Notes under the pieces: model-generated | The model's input: only the letters and a program-made list of their open reading frames with translations | What the model was told of the DNA's origin: nothing | Databases searched by the model: none | Shown: piece by piece, positions 12,301 through 23,582 of the stretch | How positions within the stretch are numbered: position 1 is the first letter of the stretch | Layout: each line of letters begins with the position of its first letter | DNA from: Medicago truncatula | Taxonomy: Eukaryota; Streptophyta; Magnoliopsida; Fabales; Fabaceae | Assembly: GCF_003473485.1 (NCBI RefSeq) | Contig: NC_053042.1 | Span: forward strand, 4,363,501 to 4,427,500 | DNA length: 64,000 bases | Reading direction: 5' to 3' | Made by a program: the position numbers and the translations under genes

Positions 12301-15300
12301 ATCCTCTTATGACTTTTGGTTGATTAATTTGAACGATCTTTTTTCATAGAAATTGGACCACCAACAGTTTATCTTATATCTTTTAGCATTATGCTCCTGT
12401 CATATTTGTCAAACGACCCTCTAATTAAACTAACTGTGCCAATCTTGTGTTAATGTTAGAACATTTTTAAGTTCTGTTATTAAATTGTATGCTGCAGTGA
12501 ATACATTATTGATATGATGGGTGCTCCTGGTACTCTTATTCCTGCTGAGGTGCCCAGCAGTCAGATCCAAAACTATGGTTTTGCTGGTAGGGATTTTGCA
12601 GAGATTGCAGGACAACATAACAACTTATATCCAATGCTTGGTGATGAAACTGATGTGCTGGGGGTATTGTCTGATTGTACCGTAGGGAGGGTCCAGACAA
12701 AAGAATTAATAAAAATTGGAAGTCAAACAAAACCAGATGAAATAAATCATGCTAAGGTAAATGAAGCAGGGAGATTTAAGCATACAGATGCGTATGGATC
12801 CTCATCACATCCAGAGTCATCACATGCAGAAAACATGCATGTAAAAAATGTGTCACAGTATGTTCTCAGTGCCGCAAAGAACCCAGAGTTTGCCTCAAAA
12901 CTGCACACTATTCTTTTAGAAAGTGGTGCATCACCTCCTTCTGATCTTTTTTCAGATATGAATTCCCGACATGGGGGTTTAGATACTGTTCAAGCTGACC
13001 AAAATAGGCTGTTATTAAGTTATGACAAGTCTCTCTTACTCCCTCAAGGAGTGGGCTCTGCTGGTAATACTAGGTTATGTCAAGCAGTGGCCGAACAGCA
13101 AAAAGAATTACACACTGATGCCATTGAATTTTATGATTCTTTGCAAAGTAGTTGTACAAGGAATGCTTTTGCAACTGTTTCCGGTAAAGATAGCGATATT
13201 GAGCAGTCTAATCCATTAATTGTTGACTTTGCTTGTCTTAATACACACAAGACATGTAAAGAAAAGTGTCCGGAGTCTTCCTTGCCCAAGACAGTCCTTT
13301 CTTGCAAAAGGCATAATGGTGTTGAATGTTTTTGTGATGATGATGAAAGTGGTCCTAGAAATGAGGCTGGAGCTTCTTCGAATAACATTGAACTTGGGAA
13401 TGATTCAGTCATTCAAATAAACGAGACGGTCATTGGAGATTGTGTCCTATATGATGACGATAAAACCAAGAAAGTTCACCCAATACTTGGTGAAGACACA
13501 CAATGGGAAATTCAATGGGAGGATCTTGTCGTTGGCGAGCGTATTGGTATTGGTGAGTATATTCCCATGCTTTAAATATGATTTTTTTTGGATTTAAAAC
13601 TATATAAAATCTTAGGGTCTTGAATAAGTATCTTTCTATAAGATAATTAAAACTTATTAATTTCGCATAGCTCATTGTTTTTTTTAAAACTCGGTATCCG
13701 GCCCAAGGTCGTATTTCTCATTGTCGCTTCACGCAATTTGGATTTTTTTCGATGTTGCTATTTGATATAGTGGATTGCATTGCATTAATAGAAATTAAGT
13801 AAAAGGTGGTTGAAAATGTGCTAATATATGTCTCTGTTTATGATGTAATCCTGCAAATCTAACTTCACAGAACTGTCCTTGTAGGTTCTTACGGTGAAGT
13901 TTACCGTGCTGATTGCAATGGCACTGTAAGTCTGCTCATACTTTGTTATGTTGTCTTAACTCGTCTTGAGCACTTCAACAGTTTCCTGCCGTGTGTCATT
14001 TTCTTACTATTTAAAAAGTTAGAATTGCATAATCTGAAAAATTCTAGGTAACTGCTAGACGACTTCATCGTTCTGCTTTATGCCAGGATTTTATATAGAG
14101 ATTAACATTAATATTTGTTGTTAATTTTTCCCCAATTTGTCACATTTTGTTTCATATTATAGTATGGTCATAGTCACATATCTACGAACAGGTTTTTTCA
14201 GTTTCTACTCATAATTGAGTCTGTTCTGTTCCGTGAGTAATTTCATGAAGAAAGAATCCAGATTGTCGATGAAATTTATACTTCTGCTGAAATTTGTAAT
14301 GCTATGCTTTTGAAGTGACACCACAAATTATGCTATATTAGGCCTGACCTAGTCTCATGATATAAGCGATTAAAACGTTTAAAAATACAAGTGTAAATTG
14401 CTTGTTTCATTAGCCGTTAAATACTCCTTTTCTGATAGCCATTGCTGAAATCAAGATTTATCAAAATTCTGACTTTTGTGTGGAGGAGGGTGTAGAGAGT
14501 GTCTACCTCATTCATCTGATTTGAGATAACTTGGCCAAGGCTTAGTGAAGGTCTCTATGTATTTGTGCCTTCATTCTGTTACGCTATCTTCAGATATTTT
14601 ATAAATGCCTTTTATTGATGAATATACACATTTTTCCCCTTCTACAATTGGACTCATGTAGGCTAAAGCCATTTTATCTCTTCTGTGCTATGTATTCATT
14701 TTAATTTGGTGTTGGAACTTTTATTGCTTGTCTCCATGGGATAGTCTCGTTGTATAAGACTTGCTTCATTTGTGAAAGTACTTAGTGTTTTTGTTTGTAT
14801 GGTTGGATTGGCAATGGCATTACAGGAAGTTGCTGTAAAGAAGTTTCTAGACCAAGACGTCTCTGGCGATGCACTAGATCAGTTCAAATCGGAAGTGAGC
14901 AACTATTACTATATAAATATGTTTAATGCATTCATATGCACATACAAGATTCATGCCCTTATATTGCCTTGTACAGATTGAGATTATGCTAAGGCTGCGG
15001 CATCCTAATGTTGTGCTCTTCATGGGAGCAATTACTCGTCCTCCTCATTTCTCTATCTTGACAGAGTTTCTTCCTAGGTTAGTTTAACTATTTTTTGATG
15101 CAATGAGTTACATACAGTCTATCCCTTTTTGTAGTTTTCTTGAATAAACGTATTGTTTATGCTGACGTAAAGTTTTTTTTTCTTTTTGTATATTGATTCT
15201 GGACCATATATCATGTTTTGTTGATGTTGTTTACGAGTTCACCAACATTTTCTCAACATGAAACTTTGGCCTTAACCAAATCATATGATTAATTAATTCC

Positions 15301-18300
15301 TCTATATTATTGTTTTGCTCATTAAAATATATCGGTTGCTTTGATACAGAGGCAGTTTATATAGGATATTGCATCGTCCCAATCTTGTACTTGATGAGAA
15401 GAGGCGGTTGCGTATGGCTCTTGATGTGGTATGAATTGGAAATACTTGTCCTCCTTTCATTTGGTGGTATAAAAATAATTTTTTAGGAAGACAGGGAAAA
15501 ATTGTAAATAGGCTGGGGGTAAGGTATCCTCCAGAACAGAAAAATCTACATGCGACAAATAAATATATGTTGAGTCTCAAGAAAGTAGTAAGGCTGTTAG
15601 TTGCTTCTCAGTGTGAGCATCCCCTTTGATATGGCCATAAGATGAATACCAAATAGAGGCCCTAAATTTAATTATATCTTAAAATAAGTTTTGGAGTTAA
15701 GAAGACTTCCTAAAAAATGTGAGCATTTATCCCCAACCAAATTACTGTATGCGCAACATATTGTCACAAAATCATAGCCTCCTTATTCATGTCAAAGTCT
15801 AAGGTTGGGGGTTGCTCTTTCCTCACCAAGAACTCCAAAAACTGTCATTTTAATTTTAGATGTTATTTCCCACTTTCCTTTATTTGATGTAAATTTACTT
15901 CCCTCTTGTCAGGCTAAGGGAATGAATTACTTGCACACCAGCCATCCTCCCGTTGTCCATCGAGATTTAAAGACTCCAAACCTTCTTGTTGACAGAAATT
16001 GGGTTGTAAAGGTAATAGTCATCATACTTAATTTCTTTGTCTTCGGAATTTACCTCACAATAGCTGAATATAAAAGTAACATCAAATCAATTGAGTGTTA
16101 GTTAGAAGAGAGTAATAAATATAAAGTGTGAAAATCTGCATTTGTTTTTGCTTCGAAGGAGTTAAATGAAAGAAAAGAAAAGTGGAGTGGATATGTTTTC
16201 TCTCCGCTGTTCACAAACTTTCTTCTGCTGCTGACAAATACAAAAATTGAAGAAACATAAATTATTTATAGATCCAATAAACCAGTGATGGAATATTACC
16301 GATGATCTCGTTGTGTTATTTGAATTTTTTATTGGAAAATGTTTTAAAAACTTTTTCTTAGAAGTTGTGGGAACAGATGATTGACGAAGTGTATGTAAGT
16401 GGGGTATGTAGATACTTACAAAACAAATTTTACACGAAACCCATTCATTGTTATTCATTCTCTATTTTAATATTCACCTTGTTAAGAATTTCTTGATATC
16501 TAATAAAATTGTTCTTATTTATTTTTACTTGTACACATAATGTATATATACATGAGCATAGGGTTGCACACGCAACTATGAAAAGTATTTTGCTCCATAA
16601 CAGTAACAACTATAGTAATTAAATGTTAAACGATTTCATCGCATGCATATGAATAATTTATAGCAACGAACGTCGAGTTAGTCATGTGAAATTCTCTAAT
16701 TTATGCTCGCATACCAAGATGTATATTTTATTAACTTGTAACTAACTAATCTTTTTGCATTTTGAGTTGAGTTTTCTCCAACTATGAATAGGACGGTTGT
16801 CTTAGCCATGTTCACTTGTTAATATGTTTTCAATTAGTGTGGAATATCGATTATGGCATTACATTGGTGTACAAAACTAGAGACTATTATATTAATACTG
16901 ACAACTAAAATGTGTTTGACATGGCCCGTGTGTTACTATACAACAACAACAACAACCAAGCCTTTTCCCACTAAGTGGGGTCGGCTACATGGATCAAATG
17001 ACGCCATGGCCTGTGTGTTACTATGTTTGTTAATTATGCCTTTACATTGCAGCATAATTACTCTTAAGCTGTTGGTTTGCAAAAATAATAATAACTGCCG
17101 GTTTACCAAAATCTTAAAGAATTGTCAGTGAATAGTTTATTTCCACTTTTAACTCCTGCAAGTGATGTATATAACTTCTTTACATTGATCACCTTTACCT
17201 TATTCCAAATTGAAGATTAATGAGAAATAATGTTTTTCTCATCTATTGCATTGTTATAATGCCTTCACAGTTTTGTGACATTTATAAAACCCTTTTCTTA
17301 TCTTTCGTATTCTATTATAAAGTAGATAAATATTTATTATTGTTGTTATTATTATCTCGTGTTTATTTTATAACAGGTCTGTGATTTTGGTCTGTCACGC
17401 ATGAAGCACCATACATATTTGTCATCGAAGTCATGTGCTGGAACGGTAATTCGTCATTCCATAAAAGATTTTTGAAAATTCTGTGATGACTCATTAATTC
17501 ATTTATCATCGATATAAATTACAGTTATACCTGGTGTCTTTCGAAGGTATATTTTAATGAACACAACCTAAACATATATTTTTTTACAGCCTGAGTGGAT
17601 GGCGCCAGAAGTTTTACGCAACGAGCCTGCCAATGAGAAGTAAGTTAATTCTGCATGTGTATGCTTTCATTGAAAGGTAGATATAAGAGTTTAGGATGTA
17701 ATATCTAGAGTTTTCATGATGCAGGTGTGATGTATATAGTTTTGGTGTGATCTTGTGGGAGTTAACTACCACGAAAATCCCATGGCATGGCATGAACCCA
17801 ATGCAGGTTGTTGGAGCTGTTGGATTTCAAAATAAACGTCTTGAGATTCCAGAAGAAATGGATCCCGGAGTAGCTCAAATAATACGTGATTGCTGGCAAA
17901 CGTAAGTATTAATTCACCATTTACGTCGTCTGATTGTTACTTTAGCATCTAAAACTATGAACGACGCAAGAATTTCTAAAATATGTGTAGCGCAGTAACC
18001 ATGTTTCTCATCCTTTCATTACATTAGAATGTGAGCCAAGAGATTGACAGTTCTTGAATAGCTGGTACTTTAAAGAAGCCATATTCTAGACACTCATTTG
18101 ATGTCGAAAAAATTGAAGGCAGATTTCCACTAGTTCATTTATCAGTTTTGCTATGTTACTGTTATTTGATAGTGGTTTTTATAATAATTTAATGATATGC
18201 TAAATATGCTTCATGATAGATCGATCGTGAGTTGTAATTATGTGTGATAAATAAAGGTTTGGTCTTTGTAGACTTCGGTTCATATTTTCCTTTCGGATAT

Positions 18301-18671
18301 TGATCATATAGGGAACAAAACCTGAATAAGTTGAAATCGTAGGGACTATTTCTTCATGTAAACTAGGGATCAATAACTTAACTATTAGAAACCATAAGAA
18401 CTAAAACCCATGAGTGCAAAATTGTCAATGACAGAATGGAATGAAATCTATATGTGAAAATATTTCGACAAATAAAAGGCTATGAGGATATGAATACAAA
18501 TTTGTGGAAACTTCCTGATTTTTCTTTTAATAGATTGTGCTATTGGATTGATTTTAATTCTGTTGATTTTGATGCAGGGAGCCACACTTGCGGCCATCCT
18601 TCTCACAGCTGATGTCTCGTCTTTACCGTCTTCGCCAATTGGTTGCCCGTAAAACGGGCTCTACACATTAA
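9331..18671 (+). CDS. SIS8: Raf-like MAPKKK, EDR1 class, SIS8-like
   Basis: Thirteen exons join in frame: 9331-9744, 10963-11403, 11774-11877, 12498-13552, 13885-13925, 14826-14894, 14977-15077, 15350-15428, 15913-16011, 17377-17445, 17590-17639, 17725-17901, 18578-18671. The product is 930 aa. The N-terminus [15 protein letters not shown] and the segment [18 protein letters not shown] match Arabidopsis SIS8 (At1g73660) better than EDR1 itself. An EDR1-type regulatory domain spans about residues 80-320. The C-terminal kinase (about 664-915) keeps the Gly loop GIGSYGEV, Lys690 in VAVKK, HRD 784-786 and DFG 804-806. The family acts as soluble protein kinases in sugar, stress and ethylene-linked signalling. 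An in-frame non-ATG extension upstream is ignored because ATG 9331 has a good context (ACCATG) and matches the family start. Oddity: the activation loop reads SSKSCAGT where SIS8 and EDR1 have STAGT. Confidence 0.95.
9412..9516 (+). repeat. Coding microsatellites in SIS8-like exon 1
   Basis: A repeat of AACGCA (about four units, 9415-9440) encodes alternating Asn-Ala. A second repeat of CCNTCN (about 9480-9515) encodes alternating Ser-Pro. Both lie in the variable N-terminal linker between the LRKLHIGG start motif and the conserved [16 protein letters not shown] block, so length change here would be tolerated. Confidence 0.8.
10010..10290. repeat. Dispersed repeat rich in GTGTCNGACAC
   Basis: Several copies of GTGTCTGACAC and GACACGTGTCGGACA are clustered in intron 1 of the SIS8-like gene. 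A related block lies in the RTE1 intron (about 47655-47775). The motif looks like part of a dispersed repeat family; no ends or target duplication could be set. Confidence 0.4.
10367..10505 (+). mobile_element. tRNA-like SINE in SIS8-like intron 1
   Basis: The body has a weak A-box (TAGATCAACTGGCA, near 10380) and a B-box-like GGGTTCGTACTTG near 10430, and ends in an A-rich tail (ATTAAAAAAA). Flanking 11-bp repeats CTGATTGTGGC (10356-10366) and CTGACTGTGGC (10506-10516) differ at one base. It lies in sense orientation within the intron. Confidence 0.7.
16940..17005 (+). mobile_element. Truncated non-LTR retroelement tail (plant RTE/SINE 3' end)
   Basis: This 66-bp insert starts with a CAACAACAACAAC run and contains CACTAAGTGGGGTCGGCTAC, a 3' end shared by plant RTE-type LINEs and the SINEs they mobilise (recognised from memory). 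It is flanked by 19-bp direct repeats, ATGGCCCGTGTGTTACTAT at 16921-16939 and the same with one C/T change at 17006-17024. It sits in the intron between exons 9 and 10 of the SIS8-like gene and appears strongly 5'-truncated. Confidence 0.75.
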
Positions 18672-19640
18672 ATATTGTCCATAACATATCTCTATTGTAA
18701 TAATACCAGAAGTTGTTCCTTGGTTCAAAGAACCAGAGCAGCTGAAGGTATGTTTTATATCACGTCATATTGAAGTGTCGGTTCATTCATGTTGGGACTG
18801 GACACAACCGGTTCATAAATGAACATGGTCCCTCCCCAATATCTGCGTAAGTGCAGCAGAGGTTTATTTAGAGTAGGGTAAAAAGAGAAGAAAACAAACG
18901 GAAAAAAAAAGTTACAAAATTATTCTTTGCCTGCAGAGGTCATATTTGGAATTGTAAACATGCTATCTCTGATGTTATCTGGTTAAGTGTAAAAAGAAAA
19001 AGAACAGAAACAGAAATGAGAAAGAAAAAAAAAGTATCAACATTTGTGTCACTCAACTTGAGTTTTCTTTATCATGTATACTTGTCAATTATTATGATCA
19101 ATATCTCCTGAAAGCTAATTTGACTGTCGGTACCGGAATGCAATACCAAATGGTATGAGAAAGATTAAAGAATTGAAAGGAGAGTAATAAATAGTTAATG
19201 ATATAATAAGAAAAATAACATTAATGTTTTATTGATATTGTAGCGACAAACAATTTAGGATAATTTTTGTTCCAAAGCGACATATAATTGGGACGGAGGG
19301 GGTATCTATTAACTACTTTTTGGCAGAACTTTTATTTTTTTATATAAAATTATCCTTTTCAACTCAATTCTATAAATTTAAACAGAAAATTTAACTATGC
19401 CAAAATTGTAGAAAACTTAAAAACCAATTATCTTTTGGTTGAACATATATTTTTTGCAATACAATTGCCATAAAAACTTATTTAATTTTTCGAATTTAAA
19501 TTTAGAAACACAATATATTAAAAGTTAGTATCTTAGCATAAGGTATAATACAACAAAATACAATAAAAAAAAATGGTAGTATAAATAAATAGATGAAACG
19601 AATTTGTTTCATCATTTATATCCAATGACTCGTAAATAAC
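18672..19640. other. SIS8-like 3' UTR and intergenic spacer
   Basis: The first part is probably 3' UTR; A-rich tracts follow at 18890-19035. Near 19240-19305 there is a Stowaway-like end (GGGACGGAGGGGGTA), but no clear partner end. No gene is seen. Confidence 0.4.
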
Positions 19641-19649
19641 TCAATAATC

Positions 19650-19926
19650 ATTTTATAAACCATGCAGACATGAACAGAACTAGGTAAACAATGAAATAGA
19701 GTAAGTAGGTAGAACTTGAACCCCAACAACAATGACCACAATGCCCATACACATGTCGCCATCCACCCCAAAATCATTCCCTTCATCGACTAAATTCAAG
19801 AAACGGAGCAGTGTGTCCTGTTCCGCAAGAACAGCAACCCATAACAAGTACCGGTCTTTGTCAACTTGGTACCGTTTTGATGGGCTGCCGTTGATGTTGC
19901 ATACGGCATTCGCCTCTTTGTTGTAG
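19650..19926 (+). pseudogene. Decayed 5' copy of the CGLD27 gene
   Basis: The sequence parallels the promoter-proximal region and exon 1 of CGLD27 at 35925-36215. Matching blocks include AGTAGGTAGAAC upstream of the ATG, the start (MTTMPIHMSP against MATISIRMSP), TTCAAGAAACGGA, GTGTCCTGTTCCG and the region encoding YRSLST. About 80 bp of the transit-peptide region are missing and the similarity stops before the exon 1 donor. Because similarity includes non-transcribed or 5' UTR sequence, this looks like a DNA-level duplicate and not a retrocopy. No function is expected. Confidence 0.8.
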
Positions 19927-20355
19927 GCTAAGTAACACTATTTAGGAGACACAACAAGATACAATTAAGGATAATTAAGCAACATCATAGTTGATAAGGA
20001 TGTTTATTTAAACACCTTTGGAATTGTTCATTACATAAGAGTTAGCTTTGTTAATTGTCACAATCAATTAACCAATTTCAGAAATTTAAATAATACAGTG
20101 AACTGAAAATCCATTTCTTAGTTGTTTCATTTTTTTGCTGCAACTTAGCATTGACTCCTCCCTCAACTGTGTCTGTGTGTTGACATTCTGCTTTACCTCT
20201 TTTGTCTGTCAAACATGAACAATGAGATAAAGTTGATGATGGAAAGTCTCAAATTGATGTAGTCTATCACTATTACCACCTTTATAAGGGAAAAATAATG
20301 GTCCTTAAATGTCAATCATGATTGTCCTCATATTCTTAACTACATGAGTACTCAC
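19927..20355. other. Spacer downstream of F-box copy 1
   Basis: No exon resembling the third exon of the intact F-box gene was found here, although that is where one would be expected. The block at 20258-20340 (ATAATGGTCC-TAAATGTCAATCATGATTGTC) is nearly repeated at about 31196-31275, next to the intact copy. Confidence 0.55.
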
Positions 20356-21547
20356 ATATATTTCTAATTTCAGAAGATTGGGTTAGCTTCGGAGCAAACA
20401 AAGAGCAGTCAAAATTTCCGCCATGTTATCGAAGTTTACGCTTAAAGAAAGAAAACTTAGATCAATACAAGGTGTAGGAAGCTTTACTGGCAAAACACCT
20501 GCAGCCAAATACTGAAGCAGAACAACAATAAAGGATTTAAATTAGAATATAATGTTTTTAATACATACGGATCAGGAGTTGCATACACATGATCGTTGTT
20601 CATATTAGACAACAATAGGTGAGTCACTCCTAAAGTCAAATTCAAAATTCAGATGCTCAAGCTTTTACCTTTAAAAAATAACTACCAATCTCTAGGCTTT
20701 GTATGTGAGGTCGATGATCAAAAAATTTGAGCAAATTGCTAGAACATCCAGGCGATCTACTTGGATTGCTTTCTGAGGTCAAATCAAACCAGGAATCAAT
20801 GACTATAGTAGCTAACTGAAAAGTGTTGTCAAAGGTAATACCCTCGAATAGACCTTCGATTTCAAAAAACTTGAGATTTGGTGCATGGATATTAATTTGG
20901 GTTAAACCATCAACTTCTGTCAATTTCATCTTTTCAAGCAAGGGGCATTTGGATATCATGTTTTCAAAAGCATCTTGATCCACTGTAACCAGATTTAGAT
21001 CAAGACTTTTCAAGTTTCTGAAGCTTTCAAACACCATCGGAGGTTTAAGCCAACACCATCTTAATTTTAAGTTGTGTAAACTTTGACATGAGAATAAACA
21101 CCAAGGTATCTGGTAGTATTCTTCCTCTATCCAAACTTCCAGCACAAGCTCTTTAATAGACCTTCCAATTAGATAAAGAATCCACCGATCAACGTCACTC
21201 ACAAGACTCCCCTCACCAGGGAGATCATAGTTACAGAACTTGAACATGTTGATTGGCCCAGAATGAAGTAAAAGTACATGATCAACCATTTTCGAAAACT
21301 TGGGCTCAATAACTAAAGGGTCTTGGGAAGCTTCAGCAGACACACATTGTCTATCAAGCACAAGATTTGGAAGTGTATACCATTTTTTCCTCCAATTCCT
21401 CGACAAAACACTTGTTCTCACTGCGTCCCTAATCGGCAAGTAAGACATAATCTGATCTGTTACATGACCTGGCAACCAACTAATTCTATCCGGTTCCGCA
21501 TCAAGAGTAGACTTTGTTCGTTTCCTTTCCTTTTTAGATAGATGCAT
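20356..21547 (-). pseudogene. F-box/FBD/LRR gene copy 1, prematurely stopped
   Basis: Exon 1 (21547-20669, 293 codons) and exon 2 (20511-20356) are collinear with the intact paralog at 31571-33446. Splice sites are conserved and exon 2 has the same 156-nt length. The protein begins MHLSKKERKRTKSTLDAEPD with an F-box (LPGHVTDQIMSYLPIRDAVR) and LRR-like repeats similar to Arabidopsis At1g13570. In exon 2 a TCA codon is TAA (20385-20383), which would give 335 aa. The third exon, which encodes the FBD-like C-terminus, was not found downstream. It may be a pseudogene or may make a truncated F-box protein that keeps the SKP1-binding end. F-box proteins supply substrate specificity to SCF ubiquitin ligases. 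Confidence 0.8.
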
Positions 21548-21918
21548 TCATATTCAAACCAATTCAAATCAAGAAAACAAAGTAGGTTAGTGTATTTATG
21601 CATCTAAGTATGCATACTAGAATTATAGCTAGGTACACATAGCGAACCTTGAAATTCAAATTATAAAGTGGTGTGATTACTATACAAGTATGGTTTACTG
21701 TTGAAATTGATGGAATGAAATGCGTATTAATATTACAGTTACAGAGAAGAATAAGGGTTTCAGAAATTACCATGTCAAGAGAGAGAGAGAGAGAGAGAGA
21801 AGGGTTTTTTCCAATTTGAGATGAAAAGGGGTTTAGGGTTTACATGCCGTCACTGTACGGTCTACGACAGTGACATCCTGTAACGGTATCAATTTACTCC
21901 CACGTGTTATAGATAGTG
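21548..21918 (-). promoter_or_regulatory. 5' flank/5' UTR of F-box copy 1
   Basis: This stretch resembles the flank of the intact F-box gene (33447-33830): TATGCATACTA-AAT-ATAGCTAGG, the GGGTTTCAGAAATTACCATGTCAA block and a (GA)n tract (about 21778-21801). On the minus strand CATGGTAATTTC fits a splice donor, so both genes may have a 5' UTR intron. The duplication therefore took in upstream sequence as well. Confidence 0.5.
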
Positions 21919-21927
21919 TTTAATAAA

Positions 21928-22266
21928 AGCTAAAATATGGTTTTAGTCCCTGCAAATATGCCTCGTTTTGATTTTAGTCTCTGTAAAATAAAAATTTTGT
22001 TTTTAGTCCCTGCAAAATTTTTTGTTTTTGAAAATAGTCCCTGACCCCACTTTTGTGATGATTTGTATACGTGGCACATTATAACTGAACCAATTTTATA
22101 GTTTTTGGTCCCTGCAAAATATTTTGTTTTTAAAAAAGGTCCCTGCAAAATATTTTAGGGACTATTTTCAAAAACAAAATTTTGCACGGACCAAAAACAT
22201 TTTTTTTTTACAAGGATTAAAACCAAAACGAGACATATTTGCATGAACTAAAATCATATTTTAACC
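21928..22266. mobile_element. Mutator-like MITE with 9-bp target duplication (copy A)
   Basis: Long imperfect terminal inverted repeats: left GCTAAAATATGGTTTTAGTC, right in reverse complement GGTTAAAATATGATTTTAGT. The interior is made of repeated GTCCCTGCAAAAT motifs and their inverses, so the whole element can fold back. Direct repeats TTTAATAAA (21919-21927 and 22267-22275) match exactly. A 9-bp duplication is characteristic of Mutator-type insertion. It is non-coding. A second copy lies at 58394-58724. Confidence 0.8.
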
Positions 22267-22639
22267 TTTAATAAATTAGTCGGATGTTTTGTCAAAAAAA
22301 AAACTAGTACTATCATTAATGTGTCAACATAATATTAGATCAATGTGAAAATAACCGACAAAATATGTTAATTAAAGATATTTTAGAATATTCTTGAAAT
22401 TGTAAATTTTAATCAATTTGTTGGTATTTGTAGGGGTTAAATTGATATTAGGTTGGTAATTTCAAGAATGAATTTGAAACTAAGCTCTTCTATCTGTAGG
22501 CGACCCACATCAACTTTTTTGGTAAGAAGATTGGTGGAAAAGTTCTTGGTTCTAGGTCCTAGGTTGTTTTAGATTATTAAGTTTCGATCTACATATGTTA
22601 GTGAGATGGGTTCTTGGGTTGATCCTGTGTGGGTGTGAG

Positions 22640-23035
22640 AGTTCAATTTGAGGCTTAGGTTGTGTTGGGAGTAGGCTTTAGCAGTAGAATTGTTGGTGGT
22701 GTTAGATGTATACCTGATTGGAAGGTTTTCCTTGATGTTGTGTTTTCGGTTCGTTCTTCGTACGATCTTCTTTCGGAGGAGACCATGCCAACAATTAGTA
22801 GAGTGGCAAAGCTAACTTTGATTCTTCATTGGATTTGGAAAAGTTGTGCCTCATCGAAGGTCCAGGTGTTTTCCTGGCAACTCATTTTGGATAGAATCTT
22901 GATTAGAGTAAACCAGCTCAAGCGTGGGGTTATTAGTGTTCAGGATAGTTATCTTTTTCTATTTTGTTGGGTGTGTACGAAGACGGTAGATTATATGTTT
23001 GTTACTTGTGGGATGATCTATACCGTTTGATATAT
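22640..23035 (+). mobile_element. LINE relic (zf-RVT domain)
   Basis: The readable frame encodes a segment resembling the C-terminal zinc-binding region of plant LINE reverse transcriptases. It has SVRSSYDLL, then HWIWKSCASSKVQVFSWQL, LDRILIRVNQLKRGV and a degraded CW-C-H-type end. No reverse transcriptase core or endonuclease domain is present nearby, so it is a 3' fragment of an L1-type element. It lies between copy A of the MITE and the left arm of the long inverted repeat. Confidence 0.7.
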
Positions 23036-23555
23036 GAATGTGAATTGGTTAGGTTGGTATTGGGCATTTTTGAATAAGGCTTTGGGGTTTCACTTTTTTT
23101 GTCTCTTGTTCTGTGTAGTGTATGCTTGGTTCATCATCACGAAGTTATAAATTCTGCTCTTCTTCCAACAAGTTTTGCTCCCACCCAACCAAAATGACTA
23201 AAATACTCATACGTGAGTTGACTAACGCAAGTACTAATCATGCTTTAGTTAACTCACGCAACAATTTACACCTGTGTGAATTAATTTACGCTGGTTTTGT
23301 TTCATCCATTATCCAATTTTTTCACACATTGTGTGGCTAGGGAAATGTGCGATGGCTATTGATTGTACTATGTTAAAACTGATGGTTGACCTTTTGGACT
23401 TATACATAAATAATGTGGAGCCATGTGATGAGGATAATCGATTAATCAATGGCATCATCATTAGGTAAGTTCAGTGTGAAAACAAGATCATCATGGCACA
23501 TTAATTGTACATTTGTGTGTAAAGCTCTATTTGGGCCACTCTCTTATGAATCAAC

Positions 23556-23582
23556 TAGACCTTGCACCCGTGCTGCCGCACG
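23556..23582 (-). mobile_element. Helitron-like 3' terminus
   Basis: On the minus strand the sequence reads CCCGTGCGGCAGCACGGG, a GC-rich hairpin in AT-rich surroundings. It is followed about ten bases later by CTAG and then T. A hairpin a short distance before CTRR, inserted next to T, is the Helitron 3'-end signature. The matching 5' TC end was not identified, and no Rep/helicase sequence is visible, so any element would be non-autonomous or only a relic. Confidence 0.45.

Noticed and set aside
13022-13420. Short open frames on both strands inside SIS8-like exon 4
   Set aside because: They are shadows of the long coding exon 12498-13552.
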